NCBI RefSeq assembly: GCF_900108855.1
Contig: NZ_FNXY01000011.1
Coordinates: forward strand, 186,001 to 250,000
Source: Dyadobacter koreensis
GTDB taxonomy: Bacteria > Bacteroidota > Bacteroidia > Cytophagales > Spirosomataceae
DNA: 64,000 nucleotides
Direction: 5' to 3'
Shown: positions 1-10,010 of the stretch, piece by piece
Position numbering within the stretch: position 1 is the stretch's first letter
How the letters are laid out: the number at the start of each line of letters is the position of its first letter
Translations under genes and position numbers: made by a program
Notes under the pieces: generated by a model
Told to the model about the DNA's origin: nothing
The model's input: only the letters and a program-made list of their open reading frames with translations
The model's database searches: none

Positions 1-39
1 ATGGATAGCTTAAGCCAAGGACTTAATCATGCTTGAAGT

Positions 40-210
40 GGAGAATTCGGAGCCACTGATCACCCCAATTTGAAAATTGAGGGCAGGCTGTTTGGATTGG
101 AATTGACCAGTGTAAGTAAATAATTATTAATTATTTATCATACGGTGAGTAATAGTCTTTTTATGGTCAATCTGCCACGTAATCATATGCTTAACTCGTC
201 CGAATTCTCC
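40..210. repeat. MITE-like element, copy A (ISL3-derived)
   Basis: A 171-bp element is bounded by perfect 12-bp terminal inverted repeats: GGAGAATTCGGA at 40-51 and TCCGAATTCTCC at 199-210. It has no coding capacity. Its right 45 bases (GGTCAATCTGCCAC...CGTCCGAATTCTCC) match the right end of the ISL3 transposase remnant at 44390-44450, so a non-autonomous ISL3 derivative is the likely identity. Related copies lie at 29087, 36338 and 52665. I see no clear 8-bp target duplication around it. Confidence 0.75.
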
Positions 211-261
211 ACATTTATCACCTATTCTTTATAAACCCTTTAACACTAACTCCAGCGTATT

Positions 262-605
262 TTAAAATCTGTAAAGTGTAGGTTGGCTTTTTATTTTGAA
301 CATCTCTCTAATTTCATCGGTACTCCGGCTGTTCTTTTTATAAATATCTTTGACTTCCGGAGCAATTTTACGGCAACGCTCGCTTAAGGCTTCCGGTCTG
401 CCTACGGATCTGCCCCGCGCACGAGCTGATTCCAGACCTGCTTTTGTTCGTTCCCTAATGATGTTTCGCTCAGCACACTCGTAAATTGAAAAAACAGATT
501 ACCGGTTGTTTTCCTGGAATCAATAGACTCAGATAGTGATTTAAGATTTATTCCTTTATTTTTCAATCAACTCGATGAGCTTAATGGTACTTCTTCCAAG
601 CCGAA
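262..605 (-). pseudogene. serine recombinase (resolvase/invertase), broken
   Basis: Read on the minus strand, this stretch encodes pieces of a Tn3-resolvase/Hin-type serine recombinase. They are, in order, STIKLIELIEK, then LKSLSESIDS and TGNLFFQF, then the conserved block IIRERTKAGLESARARGR followed by VGRPEAL and a C-terminal HTH-like tail ending LYRF-stop. The pieces are in different frames, with at least two frameshifts, and the N-terminal catalytic-serine region is missing. It lies just beside MITE copy A and downstream of the TonB receptor. The family call rests on the RERTKAGLE-SARARGR-VGRP block, which is typical of these enzymes. Confidence 0.7.
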
Positions 606-655
606 ACGCGCGCGCGTTTCAGGCTTTTTACGTCGGTTCGGCACGGGGCACAATA

Positions 656-2797
656 TCAAAAGTGAAACCCGATGCTAAGCCGAAATTCTCTTGGCGCAAA
701 TGGGGTATAAGCGAAAAGGCCAGCAGGCCTGGTCCAGCTGCTTCCGTAATTAAAACGGTTTGAAATATTGTTAACCAATCCCTGGATAAACAAGTGGCTA
801 TTGGCCCAGCCTATTCCTGCGTCCGCACGAAACAAATTGGCAATTGGGCTCTGGATATCCTGCGGATACCTACCATTTCGTCCTGCCTGAAACTGATAGC
901 CCGCCGAAACTGAAAATCCGCTGACTTTTTTAAAAGGCAGCCTGTAATGAAGCCAGCTGTTTTGAATATGTTTTACAAGAAAAGGCGATGCGATGCCCAC
1001 CAGGCGCTCGTCGGCATCCCGGGAGATATAGGAATCCGTGTAAGCATAATTGATAACCAGATTCATCCCGGTAAAAACTTCACCTTTCAGATCAACTTCA
1101 ATGCCCTTTGATTTGGTCTGACCGATCTGCGATATAACATTGCGGTTGACTGGATCGCTGACAAGAATATTGTCCCGAGTAATGTCGTATACCGACAGTG
1201 TAGTGCTTAATTTTCCTGCACGCCAGTCTTTTTTAAGACCTGCCTCAAGGTTATTACCCTTTAGGGGCTTGAAAATCCCACCGCTTGTATTCAAGCCGCT
1301 TTGCGGCGTGAATGTTTGATCGAAAAGGCCATAAAAGTAGAAGTTTTTTCGTATCTGGTAGTTAAGGCCGATTCGGGGAGTCAAGACTGCATCGGACACA
1401 CTGGTTTGTCTGGGTTTTAAAATGCTGCTTTTTGAAGCGGTAAACCGGCCAGCCAGCGATAGGCGTAACCTGCCACCAGCCAGGGCAAGTTCATCCTGCA
1501 GGTATGCCGAAAAATACCGGATCCGGTGCTGATTGGTAGCAATATCGGAAAGCTTCCCTTCTTTTTTCTGGGCACTTATGGGGATTCCATAGACTGGGTT
1601 TGACAGGTCAAGAAGATAGACTGTAGTACCAGCGGCCGGATCATTGTAACCTGCATACCCCAGAAAGTTTTTACGGTTATAGTCAAGGCTGGAAAGAATA
1701 CGGTGCTCAATTCGCCCGGTTTTAAAGCTGCCGTTTACAAAGGCCTGAGCTGCCAGCACGCCGGAATTGAATTTTTCATATGTGAGCCGCCTGGGCAGAA
1801 GGTTAGGTTTTGCAGGATTATACGAAGAAACCAGAAAGTAATTTCCATCCATATGGTTTTGGGCGCCGCTGGCCTTCGCAGTAAGTGCCCAGTGGCTGCT
1901 CATTTGCAGGCGGTAGGTGAGAAAGTAATTGCTTTCCCGCGCGCGGGCAGGAATTTTATTTGGATCACTGATGCTGAAAGAGCGTGGCAGTGAAGCGAAG
2001 CCATCCGGCGAGAAGACCGTGGCCAGATACTGCTGAAAGCTTTGCCGGTTGTATTGGTATTCGGCAGTAAGGGTGGATCTGCTATTAATTTGGTAACGGA
2101 TTACAGGCTGGGCGATGAGTTTGTCCTGAAAGGCAAATTTTTGGAAGGACTTTGCTTTTTGCGCGGCCAGGTTTAGTCTGAAGAGCCATTTTTTGCTTTT
2201 ATCCAGGTTCCCGTCGAAATCACCGCTTAACCGGTATTGATTAAAGCTGCCGGCCGTCAAGCGGATCTGATTACGGCGAGTGCCCGTGGGACTTTTAGTG
2301 ACTATATTATATAAGCCTGCAGGATCACCGATGGGACTAAGAAAACCCGCCGGTCCTTTGACAAATTCGATCCGCTCGATGATAGCCGCATCTTCGGGCA
2401 TCGGCCCGTAATAGGACATTCCCAGATCGATTCCGTTTCGAAGCGTTCCGATCGCAGCTCCCCGCATCATGATCATTGGCCCATACAAATCTGCAACATT
2501 ACTACGGGTCGCGCCGCTTACGTTCCGGGTCAGGCTTTCGTTTACATTGATGGCCTGCTGGTCACTGATCAGGGTTTTGTCAATTTCCTGAATGTTCTGC
2601 GGCACCTGCAGCAGTTTCTGCGCCAGTTTTAGGCTTGCCGAAATACTATCAGTGTGGTAATGGTTAAGACTGGTACTGATTGTCACTTCGCGAAGATTCC
2701 TGCCTGCGCTTTCTTGCTGTTCATTGCTTAAATCGTCTTGCGCCAGTACGCTTTTGGAAAGCATTACAGTCACTGCCAGTGGTAAAAGTAATTTCAT
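656..2797 (-). CDS. TonB-dependent siderophore receptor
   Basis: Outer-membrane TonB-dependent receptor of the FhuE/FpvA-like (TonB-siderophor) type, expected to import ferric siderophores. I place the start at the ATG at 2797 (713 residues) because it gives a clean signal peptide (MKLLLPLAVTVMLSKSVLAQ); the in-frame ATG at 2875 would lie inside a likely promoter. The plug domain covers about residues 50-170 (VPQNIQEIDK, MMRGAAIGTLRNGIDL, IERIEFVKGPAG, GLYNIVTKSP). The rest is a 22-strand-type barrel ending in Phe (EFRLSIGFHF), as expected for Bam-dependent insertion. It lacks the carboxypeptidase-like N-terminal extension found in many Bacteroidota TonB receptors. It stands alone with no siderophore biosynthesis genes nearby. 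The substrate cannot be told from sequence. Confidence 0.9.
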   Translation of the reverse strand: MKLLLPLAVTVMLSKSVLAQDDLSNEQQESAGRNLREVTISTSLNHYHTDSISASLKLAQKLLQVPQNIQEIDKTLISDQQAINVNESLTRNVSGATRSNVADLYGPMIMMRGAAIGTLRNGIDLGMSYYGPMPEDAAIIERIEFVKGPAGFLSPIGDPAGLYNIVTKSPTGTRRNQIRLTAGSFNQYRLSGDFDGNLDKSKKWLFRLNLAAQKAKSFQKFAFQDKLIAQPVIRYQINSRSTLTAEYQYNRQSFQQYLATVFSPDGFASLPRSFSISDPNKIPARARESNYFLTYRLQMSSHWALTAKASGAQNHMDGNYFLVSSYNPAKPNLLPRRLTYEKFNSGVLAAQAFVNGSFKTGRIEHRILSSLDYNRKNFLGYAGYNDPAAGTTVYLLDLSNPVYGIPISAQKKEGKLSDIATNQHRIRYFSAYLQDELALAGGRLRLSLAGRFTASKSSILKPRQTSVSDAVLTPRIGLNYQIRKNFYFYGLFDQTFTPQSGLNTSGGIFKPLKGNNLEAGLKKDWRAGKLSTTLSVYDITRDNILVSDPVNRNVISQIGQTKSKGIEVDLKGEVFTGMNLVINYAYTDSYISRDADERLVGIASPFLVKHIQNSWLHYRLPFKKVSGFSVSAGYQFQAGRNGRYPQDIQSPIANLFRADAGIGWANSHLFIQGLVNNISNRFNYGSSWTRPAGLFAYTPFAPREFRLSIGFHF

Positions 2798-2841
2798 TAA
2801 TTGTATAAGGGTAAGTTTAAGTGAGTCAAATCCTTGCGACC

Positions 2842-2876
2842 GAAACATATAGATGCAAGGCAATGTTTTTTGCAAA
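2842..2876 (-). promoter_or_regulatory. possible Bacteroidota promoter of the TonB receptor
   Basis: On the minus strand, TTTG (2873-2876) is followed after 23 bases by TATGTTTC (2842-2849), one mismatch from the Bacteroidota -7 box TAnnTTTG. The spacer is slightly longer than usual. It lies about 45 bases upstream of the ATG at 2797 and supports that start. Weak evidence from a short motif. Confidence 0.35.
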
Positions 2877-4871
2877 AGTAATAAACGATCCGGCCGGATC
2901 GGGCATATTCTTTACATAGGGTGGTAAATACATCCCGGGTGATGATTAACTGGCTTTTAATCTTGTTGTATCTCGTTGTTTTGACAACAAATAAGTTTTC
3001 TGGTAGTTTAGAAGGATCAGAGTTTTTCCTTTGGTTGCCCGGATGATTTATGATGATCCGCTCATGCGCACAAAATGTATCCCAAAAAGGCCTGATAACC
3101 AATTGTATCATAGTTATAGTCGGTCTGCGATTCAGAGGAATTTTTTGAAAGTGACTTTAGCCTTGTTTTCCGTCTTTAAGGTTTTTTTTAGGAAAATTAC
3201 ATATGTATTAGCGTTGTGTTTTTTGATCCAGGATTTATGTCGCGCCAACACAACAGGTCCGAAGTGAATAGCATTATCCAGCGGACCGGGATTAAACCAA
3301 CGGTTTCAACAGAAAAAGCACAGCGGCAATGCCGCTGCCCTTTTCGTAAAATCCCTCGCTTATGATTAGTTCGTGTGTATAGTAATTGGACGCGGCCTTC
3401 CCTGAAACGTCACGCCAGTACTGAGAAATTTTTTCAGGAATTCATGTAATGGACTGACGTACTTATATTTGGCTGAAGTCATCTGCGATCTAAACACTTG
3501 ATAAATCAGATCGATGGTGCCGCGATACCGAAAAAATATATAAATCATTCTGTTTACTTTGTTTTTCATGTGGCATTATAATATAGGGGCATGCGAGAAA
3601 ATTTAGGTCATATACCTTCCTCGCTTGAAATTCGTGTGCAAGGCAGCAAATACCTGCTGCTGCGTTTTAGAAGATGATGAAAAGAAGATAGCTCGACTTC
3701 GAAGGGATAGTAAGCATGCCTCGGGTTCGGCGCGTGAAAAATATGGCAAGCTCTAGGAAATTTAACTTATTATGCTGCAATGGAATACATCGAAGGTTTA
3801 ATTTTGGGGAAAATCGCTACGCATTGGTCTTTGGAATATCTCGCGGTGCCGTCAAGACTTGATTATCAAATCTGGTTCTTGGCCTTTAAGCAATAAGCTG
3901 AATTTCATGAGCCGGCGCGGTTTGGTATAAACCGGTTATACACCTACTTGAAAAATACGCACCGCTCACCTCAGTATTTGACGCTGCTGTAAAATATCTG
4001 TTTTGACGCGGATCAGCTCGATGCACATCACGTTATTTCAGATATGAAGGCCTATATTCACTGGAAAAATTTTGAAAGCCTTTTAGACGCCCTTTTTTTG
4101 AAAAGGATGCCCTGAAGGCGGCTAAATACCCAACGGTGGGCTTTGCAAAGTAATTCCGGATTTTTATAGAGCCGGCTGCAAGAGCTGTTTAATCCTTGGC
4201 AAAAAGAATGAGTTCGCGTTTGATAATCGATTAAAGAACATAGGGTAATTGTTCGGCTAAGGGATCGAGCCTTACAATTATTTGGAAATGTCGTTAATGA
4301 AGAGTAGATCTTTTACCAATAATGCCAGAGCTTATAATTTTAAGCGCCACCTCAGCCGGCCCTTTCTTTTTTATCACCTGAAATGATACACCTCCAATGA
4401 TAATAAAAGGCCTGATTTAAAGGGTTTGATTCTTGCTTTTTCGGGGGGAGTATTTTCTCTTGATTTTACAGTGTATGAGTTGATCTGCGGATGCGGTCAG
4501 GAAAGCTGCACAACCAGAAGGCAAGATTCGTATTTGCGATCCGTATAGGCCGAATCAATTCTAACACAGTGCCAACAAAGTTCGACGTTGTATTCTGTTC
4601 AAACGAACTAGATTTGCTCAGTGCAATCTAATTCTGGATAACCCTGTATTCATATGATTTTTCTTTCAGATAGTGCCTACACCAAAGACCAAAAACATAC
4701 CCGGCAAAAAGCAAATGCCAAACTGTGAAGCTGGCCAGACATCGACGCCCTTAATGATGTGCCTTTCTTTGGCATCGCGTGAATATACCATGGACTATAT
4801 CGTAATACCCTGAGGTAGTAACAGCTGCGTTTGACAGAACTGCGTACCCTACCTGAATCGTATCGGATTTA
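2877..4871. other. 2-kb region without an intact gene
   Basis: Only decayed sequence is visible. A GC-rich hairpin with a 7-bp stem (CAGCGGC-AAT-GCCGCTG, 3321-3337) followed by CCCTTTT could be a plus-strand terminator. The 67-codon minus frame at 3366-3569 has no recognisable family. From about 3590 to 4450, short plus-strand stretches look like broken coding sequence (for example IPSSLEIRVQGSKYLLLRF near 3610-3670), but many stops and frame changes prevent identification. Confidence 0.5.
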
Positions 4872-5984
4872 ATGACTATGCCCATGAAAAAATATGGCCC
4901 GGTAAAAAGCTTAGAGGACAAAAAAGCCCCAAGACTCCTGGAGCTGGATGCATTACGCGGACTTGCCGCTTTGGGTGTATTGCTTTTTCATTACAGTTAC
5001 AATCAACCGGGAATTAAGCCTGACGCACAGTTCCGGGCCGGTGCGGCAAGCGTGGATTTATTTTTTATGATTAGTGGTTTTGTAACCCTCTTTAGCACAA
5101 AGTACAGCATGCGGCCAAAAGATTACCTGCTCAACCGCTTTTCAAGGCTTTTTCCAACTTATTGGTTGTGTGTTGGTTGTACGAGTGTAGTAATGGTTTT
5201 CAACGAGCCAGCCAGGTTTGATCTCTTGAACAGTTTGGCTAACATGAGTATGCTGCAGACCTTTATGGGCGTTGAAGACCTGGATGGTTCTTACTGGACC
5301 CTGCAGATTGAGCTCCTTTTCTATGTTTGGATTTTGAGTATGTGTTATTTAGGCATAATTAAAAATATTGAAAGGGCCGGATTAGTTACCCTGGTAGGAA
5401 TTGTGTTGTTTCACATGATGCGCCACTCATATCCTGGGGTTTACAGCTTTGTTCAGCATAAGTTTTCGATCACCAACCACTTTCCACTCTTTTTGTCAGG
5501 GATACTGTTTTACCAAATCCATCAAAAAGGGTACTCATTTAAATATTCGTTTTTGCTTCTGATGTCTCTGGGCGCTGCCCTGTATTGTCACGACAAGGGA
5601 GGCAGAACGATGTATTTGCTATCTTTTGAACAGCACGCGCTAATCATTGTAACATTTCACCTAATTTTCGCTCTGATGCTCAAAGGGAAATTGGCTTTCC
5701 TGAAAGAGTCATGGCTGATTTCTCTTGGGCACATTTCTTACAGTCTTTACCTTCTGCATCAATATATCGGTCTATCTATCATCCGTTTGCTGCGTTCTGG
5801 CACGGTTATTCCGGTGTGGCTTGCAATCCTATTGGCGTCAGGCTGCATAGTCTTTCTGGCTTATTTGGTGACAGTCTATGTGGAAGTGCCCATTTTGAAA
5901 CTACTCCGCTACCGGCTTCGAAGTCCGATACGCGCCGACCTTTCACCTAATAATATTAAACCCGAAATAGGTGAGCTGTTGTAA
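4872..5984 (+). CDS. acyltransferase 3 family membrane protein (OafA/YrhL-like)
   Basis: Integral membrane O-acyltransferase of the acyltransferase 3 family, which transfers acyl groups to extracellular sugars or lipids. The N-terminal signature LDALRGLAALGVLLFHYSYN lies at about residues 25-44, with the family's conserved Arg and His. It is followed by DLFFMISGFV (about residues 63-72), RFSRLFPTYW (about 89-98) and YWTLQIELLFYVW (about 140-152), then several hydrophobic helices, for about ten membrane segments in all. The length of 370 residues is normal for the family. ATG at 4872 is the first good start; MPMKKYG a few codons later is an alternative. No polysaccharide or lipid genes are adjacent, so the acceptor is unknown. 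Confidence 0.88.
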   Translation: MTMPMKKYGPVKSLEDKKAPRLLELDALRGLAALGVLLFHYSYNQPGIKPDAQFRAGAASVDLFFMISGFVTLFSTKYSMRPKDYLLNRFSRLFPTYWLCVGCTSVVMVFNEPARFDLLNSLANMSMLQTFMGVEDLDGSYWTLQIELLFYVWILSMCYLGIIKNIERAGLVTLVGIVLFHMMRHSYPGVYSFVQHKFSITNHFPLFLSGILFYQIHQKGYSFKYSFLLLMSLGAALYCHDKGGRTMYLLSFEQHALIIVTFHLIFALMLKGKLAFLKESWLISLGHISYSLYLLHQYIGLSIIRLLRSGTVIPVWLAILLASGCIVFLAYLVTVYVEVPILKLLRYRLRSPIRADLSPNNIKPEIGELL

Positions 5985-7042
5985 TGTACCTGGATTTTGC
6001 GTTCCGTAAATAATTAACAATGATTGGTTTACTTCTTTTTTTTTCGGCAGTATGAATGGCCAAAAGGACACTTACCGGTCCCTAAATGATTACGGTCAGC
6101 GTTCCCTGTTCTAACTTAAACTTTAATCGTGTGAAGCAATTTGTTTTACCTAACTTTATACTGTGCGATTAACTGCTTTTAAGAAATTGGCACATGCGAG
6201 TTTTGTTATGGTCTTCCAATTTGACCGACTTGTATTTAAAATCTCAGTTACCGATGGAGGTTGTATAGCTACCGTTAACTAAAAAAGTTCTGATTCCCTT
6301 GCATTTTAAGTGAAATCTACGTCACGATAAAAATGTAGAGCATTAGAATTCATTCGATTTTTGTAGTTTTTTCTCTACTGATAATTTTCAAATTATCCTG
6401 TAGTTTTCAAAGTAATAATATTTAGGTTTGCATAAAGGACAATTATGCAAATGAAACCAGTGGATTAAACCCGGAAAACGTAATTGGCAAATTCGACAGC
6501 CTTTTTGTCGTTTTTCTAACGGTTCATTGAATAGTGAAGCACTACTGTTCCATACGATACGTTAACCCTCATTCATACATATTGGAAACCTTTTACCACC
6601 ACAAAAATGCATAACTCAATTTTTTTTCAGATGGAATCCGGCATTAGATGCTACGGGTCGCCAAATTTGAAATCTTCGTCTTTTCTGCTCGATCAGGCGG
6701 TCATTGCTCCACCTAAATCCCAAATGTTCGTTTTGGAAAATGCATAGCGTTAGCGGTGCCTATTGATGGACTAAGAAACTTTCCATACAATTCTTTTTCA
6801 GGGATTCCAGGGTCTGGCCTAATTGTTGTTAAGCCGGTTTGCCGTGGATACAGAAAACCCATGTTAGTACAAAAATGTTATGTATCGAATCAGTCAGAAA
6901 GCCTTTTTTGATATGAGATATGGCTGTACGCAAGGTTTTTGTAATTTTCTTTTGACCGTGGCAGGTTCAGAGAAATGGGAAATTTCGATTTATCCGAAAT
7001 TTCGGTTTGATAACTATTTACATCGAGTCAACATTGAGCAGC
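5985..7042. other. 1-kb intergenic region, nothing recognised
   Basis: AT-rich sequence between the acyltransferase and the LytS-type kinase. I see no ORF with a plausible start and domain and no strong hairpin. It probably carries the promoter of the kinase/regulator pair near its right end. Confidence 0.5.
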
Positions 7043-8104
7043 ATGAACTTTGAAATGTTTTATAAAGTGAAAGTTTTTTTTCTGAGGCACAAACAAATAG
7101 TTTTCCGTGGACTGCTGGTCGCCATCGCAATGCCACTGCTGGTATTGCCTTCAAGAATTGAAAGGCCCGAATTTGAGACGTCCTACAATTTGGTAGGCTC
7201 GGAAATTGCCATATTTTTGGCTGGTCTTGGCATGTGGACGGTAAGTGTTCTGCTACTGGCCAAAAAGAGTAAATCCCGGATTGTCCGGATCATGATTTGT
7301 GTAGTAGTATGTATGGGACTGTCGACACTCATTTACGAGCTATCACCCTTTGAGGATTATCCTATCTATGCTTTAAAGAGCAGAGAATGGACGTACCGCG
7401 TTACGCGTATGATGCTCAGAGGGTTATTCATGGCTGGTTTTGTGATTCCAGCCTATTATTACTTTGAAAACCGGGATCGGCGTAAGAAGGCGCTGCTGGA
7501 CATCGAGCGCTTAAAGCAAGAGAATCTTGCTATCCAGCTCACGGCCCTTCGGCAACAAATCAATCCTCATTTTCTTTTCAATGCGCTGAACGTTTTAAAA
7601 TCCGGTGCACAGGAGCCGTGGGTTAAAAATTATGTGATCAAACTTTCAGATATTTACCGGTATATCCTTACACATCAGAATAATCGGAATTTGGTCGGCG
7701 TGTCAACTGAGCTCGAATTCATTGAAGCCTATAATTTCGTGCTGCAGGAGCGCTTCGGTGAAGCGCTCGTAATTGAAACGGATCTGGCCTATGAGGTTGA
7801 AGATAAGCAGATCCCAATCCTGGCTTTGCAGGTATTGGTAGAGAATGCAGTGAAACATAATATTGTATCGGTCAAAAAACCACTGAGAATACAGATTTAT
7901 AATGATGAAGACTACATCACGGTCAGAAACAATCTTCAGCCCAGAAAAAGAGGATGGGAACAGACCGAAAGTCTGGGAACAGGCCTTCTTAACCTGCAGG
8001 ATCGCTACGAATTACTTAGCCAAATGGGCATCTCGGTAAGCGAAGATGCAAACTATTTTACCGTGAAAATCCCGATGATTTATGATAAATGTGTTGTTGC
8101 TTGA
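7043..8104 (+). CDS. sensor histidine kinase, LytS/YehU family
   Basis: Membrane histidine kinase of the His_kinase (LytS/AlgZ) family. The ATG at 7043 is preferred over the in-frame TTG at 7007, giving 353 residues. Four hydrophobic helices occupy roughly residues 22-140, a coiled linker (RRKKALLDIERLKQENL) follows, then the family phospho-acceptor motif QINPHFLFNALN (His at about 176). The ATP site is seen as VENAVKHNIV and GTGLLNLQDR near the C-terminus. No extracellular sensor domain of size is present, so the membrane helices are the likely input. It overlaps by 23 bases the LytTR response regulator that follows, indicating translational coupling and a cognate pair. Confidence 0.92.
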   Translation: MNFEMFYKVKVFFLRHKQIVFRGLLVAIAMPLLVLPSRIERPEFETSYNLVGSEIAIFLAGLGMWTVSVLLLAKKSKSRIVRIMICVVVCMGLSTLIYELSPFEDYPIYALKSREWTYRVTRMMLRGLFMAGFVIPAYYYFENRDRRKKALLDIERLKQENLAIQLTALRQQINPHFLFNALNVLKSGAQEPWVKNYVIKLSDIYRYILTHQNNRNLVGVSTELEFIEAYNFVLQERFGEALVIETDLAYEVEDKQIPILALQVLVENAVKHNIVSVKKPLRIQIYNDEDYITVRNNLQPRKRGWEQTESLGTGLLNLQDRYELLSQMGISVSEDANYFTVKIPMIYDKCVVA

Positions 8105-8834
8105 AGATGAATTCCGGGCTGCTCAGGAAACAAAATACCTTTTGGAGTCCATCAGTACGCAGATACGTGTATGCGCCACACTTCAAACCGTGCAGGAAGC
8201 CATAAAGTGGTTCAGCAAAAACGAGATGCCGCATCTGATCCTGTCCGATATACAGCTCGGTGATGGCTTGTGTTTTGATATATTCAGACAGGTGCAAATC
8301 ACCGCGCCTATCATCTTTTGCACTGCGTACGATGAGTTTGCGCTTAAAGCCTTTGAAAACAACGGGATCGATTATATTCTAAAACCGGTAAAAATGGAAA
8401 ATCTTGAGAAAAGTTTCAGCAAGCTTCAGCAGTACAGCAGGCTTTGGTCTTTGCCTGAACATGCAAACCGCTTCAATAATATGCTCCAGTCGTTTAGACC
8501 TGTATACAAAACGGTGCTTTCCGTTTACCAGGGCGACAGGATAGTTCCCATACCGGTTGCTGAGATTAATTTTGTATATACCAACAAGAGTGTCTGGGTG
8601 TACAGACAGCAGCAAGCCTTCGAGATCAGGACAACCTTGGAACGGTTAGCTGATCAGCTAGACCCTGACCTTTTTTACCGTGCGAACCGGCAATTCATAA
8701 TTGCTAAACACGACATTGAAGCAGTGAAATACATTGATGCGCGAAAACTGGAAGTGGTATTGAAATCACATACTCCGGAAAAGATTATTATCAGTAAATC
8801 AAAGTCATCTCATTTTATCAAGTGGCTTAAGTAA
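8082..8834 (+). CDS. LytTR-family response regulator
   Basis: Cytoplasmic response regulator. The receiver domain (about residues 1-115) has the acidic pair LLLEDE, phospho-acceptor Asp56 in LILSDIQLGDG, Thr in FCTAYDEFALKA and Lys in DYILKPV. A LytTR DNA-binding domain follows (about residues 145-248: NFVYTNKSVWVY, RTTLERLADQLD, FYRANRQFIIA). All receiver catalytic residues are present, so it should be phosphorylated by the overlapping LytS-type kinase. The start ATG at 8082 lies inside the kinase gene. A strong terminator hairpin follows within 15 bases. Targets are unknown; in Bacteroidota such pairs often act on an adjacent transporter or on themselves. Confidence 0.93.
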   Translation: MINVLLLEDEFRAAQETKYLLESISTQIRVCATLQTVQEAIKWFSKNEMPHLILSDIQLGDGLCFDIFRQVQITAPIIFCTAYDEFALKAFENNGIDYILKPVKMENLEKSFSKLQQYSRLWSLPEHANRFNNMLQSFRPVYKTVLSVYQGDRIVPIPVAEINFVYTNKSVWVYRQQQAFEIRTTLERLADQLDPDLFYRANRQFIIAKHDIEAVKYIDARKLEVVLKSHTPEKIIISKSKSSHFIKWLK

Positions 8835-8846
8835 GTCAATAAGAAA

Positions 8847-8887
8847 AAAGTAGGGCCCGTTGCGGAATGCAGCGCTGGCCCTACTTT
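8847..8887 (+). terminator. Rho-independent terminator of the LytS/LytTR operon
   Basis: Perfect 11-bp stem AAAGTAGGGCC (8847-8857) / GGCCCTACTTT (8877-8887) with a 19-base loop. It is preceded by an A run and followed by CTTG, 12 bases after the LytTR stop codon. The A run and T-containing arm could also let it work in the opposite direction. Confidence 0.8.
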
Positions 8888-9000
8888 CTTGTATCCTATT
8901 GCCTGTGTAAAACATTTACCCAAGATCGGCTTCGAGGAAAGGATTAGTACTTATGTGTGTATACGTTTATGATTTTAATAAGTTATTCCGCACATACTGT

Positions 9001-9639
9001 TTAGATTTCAATTTGAAACGGCTCAATCTTTTTTATTAGCTCGATCACATTTTTTACCTGGACCTTTTCCAGAATGCGGGCTTTATGTGTACTAACCGTG
9101 GAAATTTTCAGATCAAGGTCATGAGCGATCTGTTTGGTCCACTTTCCAAGCATGAGCTGTGAGAGTATCTGCTTCTCCCGGGAGGTGAGTAGCTCGATGG
9201 GGTTATTGATAACAGCAGTATTATTGACAAAATTATCAACAATCTTTTGCTGCACTTCTTTTTTGATGTATTTTTTATTGTTTAATACCAGGTCCACAGC
9301 TGTTTCAAATTCGCTGATGGATGCGTCCTTATGTAGGTAGCCATTTGCACCTCCGGCCATGTAAACCGGGGCGTTACTCATCTCATCCCTGCCACTGTAG
9401 ATTAGAATTCGAGCTTCGTTTTGAAGGGTCCTGAGAATGGAAATCATTTCAATACCCTCTCCTTCGGGAATGCTCAGATCCAATATTACCAGATCCATCC
9501 AGTGTGAGCGGAGCATTTCCTTGGCTTCTTTAAAAGTCCCAACTGGGTAGATCCTGCATTGGTTAATCATTCTAAGCAGATTACTTTCTATGGCTAATCG
9601 AATCATTGGATGATCGTCGACGATCAATATATTTTTCAT
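9001..9639 (-). CDS. NarL/LuxR-type response regulator, canonical receiver
   Basis: Two-component response regulator of 212 residues from the ATG at 9639 (MKNILIVDDHPMI); upstream in-frame codons to 9756 lack receiver homology. The receiver has the acidic pocket VDDHP, phospho-acceptor Asp54 in LVILDLSIPEGEG, Ser in LIYSGRDE and Lys in GYLHKDAS, so it looks phosphorylatable. The C-terminal LuxR HTH (about 145-205) reads LTSREKQILSQL...IAHDLDLKISTVSTHKARI. It is divergent from the histidine kinase at 10011 and likely forms a pair with it. The regulon is not shown by sequence, but the secreted-protein array begins about 4.5 kb downstream. Confidence 0.9.
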   Translation of the reverse strand: MKNILIVDDHPMIRLAIESNLLRMINQCRIYPVGTFKEAKEMLRSHWMDLVILDLSIPEGEGIEMISILRTLQNEARILIYSGRDEMSNAPVYMAGGANGYLHKDASISEFETAVDLVLNNKKYIKKEVQQKIVDNFVNNTAVINNPIELLTSREKQILSQLMLGKWTKQIAHDLDLKISTVSTHKARILEKVQVKNVIELIKKIEPFQIEI

Positions 9640-10010
9640 AGAATTTGTGGTTGGTTCGTATTGCAAAATTACACCGGTGAGAAAACCTATCCTAGTTATC
9701 AATGCCCGTCTTACTTTCGATTTTGCCCGTTTTGTCTTGTAACCTTCTAAAAACAAGTAGGCATTGTCCTAGTTTTGCCGATGAATAAGGTGGAGGATGC
9801 CCTTGAATAACTTCGATGCCTGTTCATAGAATTTTAATGCCAATTCTCAATGGCCATTTTTTAAAGCGGCGTTTTCTGACGGTGGTAAGGTGAGGTGCAA
9901 CTTTCTAAGGCAGATATCTCTAATCTTTAAACGCAGCACTTAAAGAAAGTAGAATACGGGTTTGTTATACTGATCAGCATTTTAATTAATACCTTAATAT
10001 AGTTATTGTT
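9640..10010. other. divergent control region between regulator and kinase
   Basis: 371 bases between the minus-strand regulator and the plus-strand kinase. They should hold both promoters, but no convincing TTTG/TAnnTTTG pair or operator repeat stands out. Confidence 0.4.

Noticed and set aside
575..763. Short plus-strand frame at the end of the TonB receptor gene
   Set aside because: It lies antisense to the receptor's barrel C-terminus and the recombinase relic, with no start context or family.
2797..3111. 104-codon minus-strand frame upstream of the TonB receptor
   Set aside because: No domain, unusual composition, and it covers the likely receptor promoter.
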